From: Branchiostoma floridae
Lineage: Eukaryota; Chordata; Leptocardii; Amphioxiformes; Branchiostomatidae
Direction: 5' to 3'
Length of the DNA stretch: 48,655 nt
Assembly: GCF_000003815.2 (NCBI RefSeq)
Contig: NW_023365741.1
Span: forward strand, 1 to 48,655
Shown here: one piece after another, positions 19,801-25,900 of the stretch
Layout of the letters: each line of letters begins with the position of its first letter
Position numbering within the stretch: the first letter of the stretch is position 1
The notes under the pieces: model-generated
What the model was told of the DNA's origin: nothing
Seen by the model: only the letters and a program-made list of their open reading frames with translations
Database searches by the model: none
Translations under genes and position numbers: made by a program

Positions 19801-22650
19801 GCCAGTAAGGAGCCAGCTGTGCCACATACAACACCATTGTGCCAGTAGCAATGCCCTGTCAGCTGGCTGCACAGTAAATATGGGGGGAGGGAAAAAGACA
19901 ATTTCATGTCCAGTCATCACAATCTTGAGACAACGTTAGGTTACCAACCTGGGCTTTCTCTCCAACAGAATGGCTAGCTGGGAAGCCAGAGCACCACTGG
20001 CCAGGCCAGTGAAGTAGGAGAAGCGCTCAAACAGTTGGCTGCTCGTCAACAAAGCAAAAACAGGTGTGAGGAAAAGGTCTACATCATAGACTAAGAAGTA
20101 AATCAAGACTACCAATTGCAAGACAGAGGAATGAACTTCTAAACAGAAAAATTAGTGGCAGGTATTGTAGATTCTGAATCTGGAAAATGAATTTTGGGGA
20201 AAGCAAGTATTGAACTATTGGCAGTGAAGTATAGCTGGCATTTAAAAATTGTATGAAATAAAAATACAAAACTCTGATTATATTCGAGAACAATGAAACA
20301 AACTAATCATTTAGTTGGCTGCACATTAGCAAATATACACCCTTTCTCTGGATCCTATTCAGGGTTCAAAATACTTTTTTTCTGCATACCTGCACTGGTG
20401 CAGGTAACATTGAAAATTACCTGCACCACTCTGAATTTAGAAAGTATAGATCATCATACTAAAATTGTTCAGGAACCATTGCATTTTTTTTTCTTTAATA
20501 CAGCATATTACTTAATACATGGTAGTGGTAACATTCAATGCAACTAATAAAAACCCACGTACACCTACATCATATGACATTTATGTATAAAACCCAGTAC
20601 ATGGACCAGTGCAGTGCAGGTTAGGTGCAGGCAGACATCAGAAATATCCTGTTACAATAATACATCATAATACATCATAATACATCATAATACATCAAAA
20701 ACTCAAGGGTACCCCCCAAAAAAATGCACAATGTCTTTTTGAGAAGCAAACTATAACCACTATTGTATGATATTATATCATGCAAATATCATATTTGTCT
20801 TCATAGCTTTTACAAAAATACAATCTTTTATGTGCCTTGCCCAATTCTACAAGGCCTCTCCATGGGCCCACTTGTCCTATACTAGATATATCAAACCAGA
20901 GTGGTCCTAGTGGTACTACTGAGCACAGACAACAAAAACTGATTCTAAGACAAAAGAGACTGCCTTGTGCTAGTGGCTTACTTGAGGAGACAGAAAGAGC
21001 CGATGAAAGCCCCAGCGTTGGTTCCCAGGAACACAGCGGACTGTAGGAGTTCAGGAACAAACCTGTGCAGCCAGTACCGTATACTCCTTCTCCTGGCAAG
21101 ACCTGTCAGCTGGGGGCACCGGAAAGAGATATGCTTTCAATGCTGTTAAAAACAACATATACATCTGTGTATACTACATCTATGTAGTATCTCCAGTTTT
21201 CTCCACCATTTCATAAAATGTGAATAAAAATTTTAAAAAATTAAAATGTGGGGTGACACCTTTCTTGACTTGTACTAAACTAAGTATGCATACAATCAAT
21301 TTTTTTCATTTTTCATCTTCTTAATTGATACAATTAACAGTAAACTCAACAATTAATTGATGTGACATCAAGATAACAATGACAATGACAATGAAGTTTA
21401 TTGCATAAGCATGCCCCATTGGGGCTAAAATGCAGTCAGTTTAATACAAAAGGTAGTATTACTAGTGAACGAAAAGTTATACATATACTATAATTTACAT
21501 ACTTAACAACGGACCAGTTCATGAATTGAGCCCACCAGCCCAAGTTCCGACATATGATCTGGTCCAGGTGTTTGTGATCCTAAACTCTGCATTCTGGGCT
21601 CCGACTGGAGTGCCACTCCTAACCCAACCGGGGAATCAGGACGATTCGGACCTTTACCGACTCGGCCCTGTCAACTCGGCCCTACACTTTGGTCAACTTG
21701 GCCCTAAGCCCAACAACCTGGTCTACTTTAAAAATAAAATTTTAGGAACACGCCAGGCTTGTGCTAGAGTTCATAGACGTTTAGTTTACACTTGTCACGG
21801 ACGTTTATATTGGCGCAAATAAAGACGGCACATCAGACTAGTCCATGTTCTCACCACTTCGGTAATTTTCTTTTCTTAACATTCATGTACAGTATTCTAA
21901 AGTTTACATAGACATCGAATGTAATATATTGTTGCCAAAATGTATACCATAATTAATGAAACTTGCTAAATGATTTCACTAAAATAGTAAGTAAACAGGG
22001 ACGTTTTAAAGTAATTAGTCACTGACGATATTTGGAACACCCCTTGCCCCCTATACATGTGGTTACACCCACAGTAAAAATGTCCGACATTACGGGGCAA
22101 ACATTTTGTCTTTGTCTTTTTTGTCAGTAAAGTTACATTCTGATGATATAATTCAAGTTCAGATCTATGCAAGGTGTTGACTAGAGTTTCTGCGTAGGGC
22201 CGAGTTGACCAGGGTGTAGGTCCGAGTTGACCAGAAATTGCTAGGGCCGAGTCGGTAAAGGTCTGAATCGTCTGACATCCCCCAACCGGCTACCAAATAT
22301 AAGTGTACAAATGTCTTTCAAGCTCTAGTCTTTCGAACTCTTAGTAACTCATTTTGGTGGCTAATACTCCTCCACCAAATCAGCGACGGAATGGGGTGAG
22401 GGGGCGTTTGAAGTTATCTCAGATCTCACTCAAAGATAACTTCTAGGGTAACGCCCCCCTCCCCATTCCGTCGTGAATTTGCGGCACTCACCACATAAAC
22501 CGGTGCGTAGATCTTGACAGACTCCACTACGCCGCCAAGCAGTATGTCTAAGATAGCCCTGGTACATGACGGCTGCCAGGTATGTCCTATTTCGTAGCAG
22601 TTCGCCCTCAAAACCGAAGTCGGTTTTAAACTTTTACTGAAGGCCGCCAT
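6139..22650 (-). CDS. TMEM135: TMEM135 homologue, 15 coding exons (whole gene span)
   Basis: Seen: coding exons on the minus strand, 5' to 3': 22650-22492, 21109-20982, 20038-19949 (or 19866-19777), 18888-18855, 17937-17872, 17762-17716, 17317-17276, 16347-16186, 15258-15174, 14592-14425, 13942-13879, 13323-13247, 8881-8783, 7539-7472, 6253-6139. Every junction is GT-AG, all phases fit, and the sum is 1404 nt (467 codons plus stop). The product begins with the family's N-terminal motif NCYEIGHTWQPSC. It continues with AILLERK, RMFGVGY, CFLRWLRD, AGFLAGLCMFFY, KGIEAG and MNRRALDAYG, each matching vertebrate TMEM135 in order. Known of the family: a multipass membrane protein of peroxisomes and mitochondria related to Tim17/PMP24, with a Cys-rich N-terminal region; it affects mitochondrial fission, peroxisomal lipid handling and cholesterol trafficking. 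The gene is head to head with a crotonase gene. Odd: a duplicated exon 3 and partial duplicates of exon 13. The exon 8 donor is the least certain boundary. An N gap lies in the last intron. Confidence 0.93.
7007..7414. other. Assembly gap (N)
   Basis: 408 N inside the last TMEM135 intron; no exon appears to be missing because exons 14 and 15 join in phase. Confidence 1.
7472..7539 (-). CDS. TMEM135: TMEM135 exon 14
   Basis: It encodes AVMEPHNVKPSYWTFLQRL and TRK (vertebrate [21 protein letters not shown]). The acceptor is TATACAG and the donor GTGAGA. It runs from phase 0 to phase 2. Confidence 0.92.
8783..8881 (-). CDS. TMEM135: TMEM135 exon 13 (complete copy)
   Basis: Its 33 codons read LLYMKGIEAGHLPCITHAD then SLLFAVSTAVVLHA, matching vertebrate YFKGIEAG, HAD and STAI. 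The acceptor is CTATAG and the donor GTAAGT. This is the only copy of five that has the 3' half of the exon and a donor. The truncated copies lie upstream in the transcript, in the same intron. Confidence 0.93.
8929..8994 (-). pseudogene. Partial copy B of TMEM135 exon 13
   Basis: It differs from exon 13 by one base (Gly to Asp in KGIEAG) and again breaks at CTGCTG next to a (TTTG)n run. It lies 48 nt upstream of the complete exon on the sense strand. Confidence 0.8.
9001..11769. other. TMEM135 intron 12, left part
   Basis: No exon found. GTG/CAC-rich tracts at 9020-9190 resemble parts of 11590-11830. The stretch 9900-11100 is GC-richer without recognised coding. Confidence 0.4.
11865..11930 (-). 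pseudogene. Partial copy C of TMEM135 exon 13
   Basis: It is the same 66-nt fragment with acceptor, in the first unit of a 211-bp tandem duplication. The reading frame continues for about 100 further codons to a stop near 11550, so it could act as an alternative 3' terminal exon if spliced. Confidence 0.8.
12076..12141 (-). pseudogene. Partial copy D of TMEM135 exon 13 (22 codons)
   Basis: It is identical to the first 66 nt of exon 13 including the upstream CTATAG acceptor. It ends at CTGCTG, where a (TTTG)n run replaces the rest of the exon and its donor. The frame stays open into Phe/Cys/Leu-rich codons. Not annotated as used. Confidence 0.8.
12183..12219 (-). pseudogene. Short fragment E of TMEM135 exon 13
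   Basis: It matches the HLPCITHADSLL-coding part only, with one substitution. The 5' part and acceptor are absent. Confidence 0.65.
12572..13041. mobile_element. hAT-like MITE, 470 bp
   Basis: The perfect 18-bp ends TAGGGGTGGGTACCGGTA and its inverse are flanked by 8-bp sequences CAGCTGAC and CCTCTGAC (6 of 8 identical), as expected of an aged hAT target duplication. Internal subterminal repeats use GGACCGG/CCGGTCC. It lies in TMEM135 intron 12 and encodes nothing recognisable. Confidence 0.75.
13247..13323 (-). CDS. TMEM135: TMEM135 exon 12
   Basis: It encodes GFLAGLCMFFYPSWTISL then YLTLKLGE (vertebrate GFLAGISMMFY and SMYLASKLVE). The acceptor is GTGCACAG; a nearer TTGCAG would delete four conserved residues. 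It leaves phase 0 and should join to the exon at 8881. Confidence 0.92.
13879..13942 (-). CDS. TMEM135: TMEM135 exon 11
   Basis: It encodes FVSCFLRWLRDQDSELHAL and PA, a close match to vertebrate SCFLRWIRNLDDELHA. The acceptor is TACCACAG and the donor GTATGT. It runs from phase 0 to phase 1. Confidence 0.92.
14259..14353. repeat. Inverted repeat, arms about 32 nt
   Basis: AGAACACTATCCCAAACGTG (14271-14290) is inverted at 14322-14341 with one mismatch. Similarity extends outward over ACTTTTG. The spacer is 31 nt with a G run. It lies in TMEM135 intron 10, about 70 nt after exon 10. Confidence 0.8.
14425..14592 (-). CDS. TMEM135: TMEM135 exon 10
   Basis: This 168-nt exon opens GFVRMFGVGYAVQAAVRV and ends LAAFLGGFVGIFK, aligning to vertebrate GFIRMFSVGY and LGAFLGSFVSIYK. 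It carries two membrane segments of the Tim17-like C-terminal half. The acceptor is CTATACAG, the donor GTAACT, and it is GC-rich relative to the introns. Confidence 0.93.
15174..15258 (-). CDS. TMEM135: TMEM135 exon 9
   Basis: It encodes ILRLLKAALVQRHALCLHK and HSCARYCLQ. The spaced Cys/His residues align to the vertebrate HRCCKHYEDNCISYC region. The acceptor is CATGCAG and the donor GTTTGT. It leaves phase 0. Confidence 0.85.
16186..16347 (-). CDS. TMEM135: TMEM135 exon 8 (hydrophilic linker)
   Basis: After the acceptor TTCCTAG the exon reads RFLLGTEEAG, matching RFIVGKEE. It continues into a hydrophilic stretch with a short internal repeat: RSLETEAKTP, then RSLESKAKTP. This is the poorly conserved loop of the family. 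The donor chosen (AAG/GTTCTT at 16185) is the one that restores phase 2 for exon 9; other GTs nearby would break the frame, so this end is inferred. Confidence 0.72.
16391..17152. repeat. TACCTG/CAGGTA hexanucleotide array with higher-order variants
   Basis: About 125 copies of a 6-bp unit, CCTGTA on the plus strand. Variants (CCAGTG, CTTGTA, CCAGGT, CCTGTG) recur at multiples of 6 and give longer blocks. It fills most of TMEM135 intron 7. The open frames across it (Thr-Gly, Tyr-Leu, Val-Gln, Pro-Val dipeptides) are repeat artefacts. Confidence 0.97.
17276..17317 (-). CDS. TMEM135: TMEM135 exon 7
   Basis: This 42-nt exon, phase 2-2, encodes CFGGLSGIFLQAVR, aligning to CKDGLKGFTFSALR. The acceptor is TTCTACAG. 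The following intron (16348-17275) consists mostly of a hexanucleotide array. Confidence 0.87.
17564..17577 (+). promoter_or_regulatory. CTCF-like core motif
   Basis: CCAATAGAGGGCGC matches the CTCF core pattern with one mismatch, in TMEM135 intron 6. It is a single-site match only. Confidence 0.25.
17716..17762 (-). CDS. TMEM135: TMEM135 exon 6
   Basis: It encodes the hydrophobic segment VLLFSFTAAGYAYLYR (vertebrate VLLFCITAAMYMFFFR), a predicted membrane span. The acceptor is TTTGCAG and the donor GTCAGT. It leaves phase 2. Confidence 0.9.
17872..17937 (-). CDS. TMEM135: TMEM135 exon 5
   Basis: It encodes ALETLCNMAVARGLITPRK and HIE in phase 0-0, matching the vertebrate ATETLFRMGVARGTI segment. 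The acceptor is CCACCAG and the donor GTGAGA. Confidence 0.9.
18855..18888 (-). CDS. TMEM135: TMEM135 exon 4 (34-nt microexon-like)
   Basis: The acceptor is TTTTGCAG and the donor GTAGGT. It completes the Arg codon from either exon 3 and encodes RGLLAVYMFNV, matching RGLLTIYMANL in vertebrates. It leaves phase 0. Confidence 0.88.
19374..19761. mobile_element. MITE-like element next to TMEM135 exon 3b
   Basis: The ends CAGGGTTCTAGCCAG (19373 onward) and CTAGCTAGAACCCTG (ending 19761) are inverted repeats, 390 bp apart. A flanking duplication is not clear. It sits between exons 3b and 4. Confidence 0.55.
19777..19866 (-). CDS. TMEM135: TMEM135 exon 3b (duplicated alternative exon)
   Basis: This 90-nt exon encodes QLTGHCYWHNGVVCGTAGS then LLAISIERKDR. 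It has the same length, the same entry and exit phase, and about 13 of 30 residues in common with exon 3a. The acceptor is GTGCAG and the donor CAG/GTATGT, a better donor than that of 3a. No stop codon interrupts it. Splicing either copy between exons 2 and 4 keeps the frame; using both would insert 30 residues. A MITE-like element ends 15 nt beyond its donor. Confidence 0.75.
19949..20038 (-). CDS. TMEM135: TMEM135 exon 3a (alternative copy)
   Basis: This 90-nt exon encodes QLFERFSYFTGLASGALAS then QLAILLERKPR, matching the vertebrate segment ending AILIERK. The acceptor is a tandem GAG/CAG, so the exon may start 3 nt earlier (20041), which would make the length equal to human. The donor is CAG/GTTGGT. 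A second homologous 90-nt exon in the same phase lies 82 nt downstream. Confidence 0.88.
20360..20655. mobile_element. MITE copy (CAGGG-TCnAAATAC family), 3' end decayed
   Basis: It shares extended similarity with the element at 28717-29063: tracts such as TGCATACCTGCACTGGTGCA, ACACCTACATCAT and GTACATGGACCAGTGCA occur in the same order. It lies in TMEM135 intron 2; the terminal inverted repeat at the right end is not preserved. Confidence 0.7.
20655..20697. repeat. 10-bp tandem repeat (TACATCATAA)n
   Basis: About four head-to-tail copies of TACATCATAA follow the MITE remnant. Confidence 0.85.
20982..21109 (-). CDS. TMEM135: TMEM135 exon 2
   Basis: The acceptor is CCCCCAG and the donor GTAAGC. 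The exon encodes LTGLARRRSIRYWLHRF then VPELLQSAVFLGTNAG and SFCLL, aligning without gaps to the vertebrate protein after the YAP motif. It runs from phase 0 to phase 2. Confidence 0.92.
21632..22280. mobile_element. Non-autonomous DNA transposon, 649 bp, long TIRs, 9-bp target duplication
   Basis: It is flanked by the direct repeat CCCAACCGG (21623-21631 and 22281-22289). The ends are inverted copies over about 85 nt, containing ACGATTCGGACC, TTTACCGACTCGGCCCT and GGTCAACTCGGCC words. A 9-bp duplication with long TIRs resembles Mutator-like elements. It sits in TMEM135 intron 1 and has no transposase. Confidence 0.75.
22384..22473. repeat. 90-bp hairpin just inside TMEM135 intron 1
   Basis: Two arms of about 37 nt (CGACGGAATGGGGTGAGGG ... 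AAGTTATCT and its near complement ending CATTCCGTCG) flank a 13-nt loop. It lies 18 nt downstream of the exon 1 donor on the transcribed strand. Confidence 0.8.
22492..22650 (-). CDS. TMEM135: TMEM135 exon 1 (start codon)
   Basis: The ATG at 22650-22648 opens MAAFSKSLKPT, followed by NCYEIGHTWQPSC and VESVKIYAPVYV, the conserved Cys-rich N-terminus of the family. An in-frame ATG 21 nt upstream would add MILLKSI, but the chosen Met gives the MAA-SKS start seen in vertebrates. The exon ends in phase 0 at the donor GTGAGT. A 90-bp hairpin begins 18 nt inside the following intron. Confidence 0.93.
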
Positions 22651-22970
22651 GATGGACTTTAGTAATATCACTCCGCGGGGTGAGCAGGATGACCTTAACT
22701 AACCTTTGACCTGTGGGCTGAAGTTCAACATTTCCACAAAATATCCAAGGTAACGATGTAAGAACTTTTATTGGTCTAAATCAAAAGTAAAAACAATGCT
22801 ATTTCTATCCTCAATTTAAGGTCAACGTGTCTGATATGAATGTGGTTGGGAAAATGTTGACTGTAAGTTGTTAGGACTAGTTTCTCAAAGTGAACCTCAC
22901 AACACACACAGGAAACCAGATCAGTAACAGTTGTTTACTTGCGGAAAGCTGGAGGGATAGGGAGCCAGTC
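22651..22970. promoter_or_regulatory. Putative bidirectional promoter between TMEM135 and the crotonase gene
   Basis: The 320 bp between the two start codons carries three nuclear-receptor half-sites: TGACCT at 22690, TAACCT at 22700 and TGACCT at 22707. The last two form a DR1, read on the minus strand as AGGTCAAAGGTTA; the first two have DR4 spacing. No TATA box was seen. Part of this interval must be 5' UTR of one or both genes. Confidence 0.5.
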
Positions 22971-22973
22971 ATG
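22971..22973 (+). CDS. Crotonase gene exon 1 (inferred start codon exon)
   Basis: ATG followed directly by GTAAAG. It would supply the initiator Met in phase 0 to exon 2, giving MSLYRTWRICSK. It is chosen because exon 2 has no upstream in-frame ATG within its acceptor-bounded limits. Another upstream exon, or an internal Met in exon 2 (VMSARKMS), remains possible. Confidence 0.45.
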
Positions 22974-25900
22974 GTAAAGTTCAACATCTTGGCTAGCCTT
23001 GTTACTTAGGTCAATTTGCCTGCTTACAATGTACAATGTGTCTATAAATGTCAAACCCTTTGTTATGTGTGGACAGAGGTGTTTAACTTTTATAACTTTT
23101 TAATTTAGACACATGACCACAACAATCACAAGTTTTGACAAGTTGCTGCATTGAGGTTTTGAAACCCTCCATAAAAAAATGGAGGTACTGGTTTTGATGT
23201 GTCTGTGTGATCTTTCCAGACATTTGTGGTCATTATCTTAACGTTAACTACTGTTATTTATTTTACCTGTTGGCCAATTTTTTTTTTCTAAAAAAATCTC
23301 AGAAGCAACAAATAAATTTGGTGCGGCCAAACTTAACAATATAACAATATAATCAACATATAATACAGTGGACTATAAACTAAACAAAAAAATTATGAAT
23401 ATTCAGATACTAATTATGCAAACGAGCACCTGACAGTCTAATTTGCATGATAATTACTGTAAGATTCTGTATTCTGTCATAGTAAATGGAGGGTATTACC
23501 TTAGCTTGCAATCATTGAATGTGACCTGTGTAAGATAGTTCATGGTGCACACCAGATGCATACTGATCAGTATACTCACTGATTATGAAAAATGTACAAG
23601 TCTTTAGCATGATTTATGGATTTAGTCATACTTTCTACCACCCCTGTGTTTTATTAAGTAATGCCCACGGATGCATGGGCAGAGTTTGTATTTCCGCTTT
23701 AACCAGAATGAACTGAACTTGGATGAAGTGTTTACATAATTACAGTCCCTGTACAGGACCTGGAGAATCTGCTCCAAGGTTGGAAACCCTGGCTGGACTC
23801 CTGTTTTGGTGATGAGTGCAAGGAAAATGTCTGTGAGTACTCTACTTCCACTCTTTTTAACAGCAAGTAAATGTTATGAATGACATCCTCTGCAAACTGC
23901 CAATATGATGACAATAAGATTTTCAAAATAGACACCATTAATGGGGTTTACGGAAAAGCCTGGGCCCAGCAGGCTAGCCTGCAGGCTAGCCAGGCGACCC
24001 TTTTTGGGCCCCAAGGCTATTGATGGGGTTTGACCCATAGTAGATTTTTTCAAACCTAAAACTGGGTAACCGACAATTCCAGTGCATGCAGGGTGCATTG
24101 GACAGACGGCAACAGTTTCGTCATATCTATGGGGGATTGGTCTTCAATGGTTTACAGCAATGAACAATCAACATCAACTACTGTCAACAATCAACATCAA
24201 CTACTCCAAGGGTTATTGGTCCATTTACTTTTCCTTTGACTATACTGGCAGTCATTCCTACAATACTTATAGTGGCTATCAGTAATTGTCCTGCATGAGA
24301 GAAACGAATAGCACAAACAACACTAACGTTACACGTCATATTATACCCCCCCTCACATACAATTGACACATATAAACACATAACATACATCCATTCCTAC
24401 ATCCATGCTCACTGACACTTGATGTTTGAGACATCTGTTTCAAATTTGATGTTTTAGCAAACAGCCCCTATCCTAGAGGACCAACTGTTGTCTTGGATTA
24501 CCACTGACCCAGTTTTTCTACAAAGAAATTTCATGTACAAGTGACAGTGACACACAGTGACACACACACTCATACATGCATGACATCTGTTTTGAATTTG
24601 ATGTTGTGCGCTATCATTTCCTAACCCATCCTAGTATTCTTTATTTCCCCTAGTACCCCTCCCCTTCAGTCTTAACATTTCCAGCATTTTCTGTTGTAAA
24701 CTTGGAATTTAGTTTATGATTGTTTTCTTCCAGTCTTGGTTGAGTTAATAACTTATTCATTGCAAGCCCAGCAATATTATCAACTGTTACCTTTCCCCAT
24801 CCCACCCACAGCTCGGATTGTCATTGACCCAGTTTTTTATTAAAAAAACTTCAGCTGCAGGCCAAACCCCATGCATAGCCTTGGGGCCCAGAAAAGGTAG
24901 TCTTTCAGGCTAGCCAGCCCAGCTCCTGGGCCCAGGCTTTTCCGTAAACCCCCATTAATGGTGTAACTTGACTTGAAGTGACAAAGCATGACATCACAGC
25001 CAACAAGACTTCTATCCAAGAAGTGAACAAACTTGATTCAAGCATAACTATTTATTCACTGAGGAATTATGATACCCGCTTTTGGAGTGGATTCTTAATA
25101 CCCCTTTAACAATCATAATATATATCTGTGTACATTTAAATGTCATTTGACTTCCTCTCGCTTCTTGGTTATTGCATAAATGTAGTGTCAGCTGTATGAT
25201 TTAGTTAGGGTGATGGTTTATTAAAGGCTGTAAGGAATATGAATTTCTCTTTACTATTCAAGTACTAGTACTATCTGAAGTGGGGAAATTTACTTTAAAC
25301 ACACATAATCAAATAGAATGCTTCTATCACTACCATACAAAGGACAATCTACAGTAAAATAATGTGCTTCATCTTTTATGTAGCTTCATAATTATTGATT
25401 TTACATCTTCCAGGATACCTCAGGTACATGTAAGATAGAAGCCAGACTTGTAGTGACAGAAAAGAGGGGCGACGTTTTCCTCATCGGTATCAACCGTCCT
25501 CACGTACGGAACTGTGTCAATCACCAGACCGCCTTACAGCTCTTCAACGCCTTCCAAACTTTTGAAAACGACGAAACATCTTTGGCTGCTGTTTTCTATG
25601 GAAGAGGTGGGCCTTCTATTTCTTTTCACTGCTTGGTTGACAGGTGTACATGTTTTAAATCTACATGACTTAGCCAGGAGCAAAACTTTTATTCTCAAAA
25701 CCAAATGCTTTTTGAGCTGTTTTTTCCATAGAATGATTGGACTTCTAGGAATTTTACAACAAATTAGAGTGCATCAATGAGCTATCAGGTATTCCCATAG
25801 TAGTTACAGTCAATGTTGGGAAGCTCTACAGGGCTCATATTATAACGGGAGTACTACCATGGATGTCGGCCTGTGCGACTCCAACTATCTCTGTTAAAAC

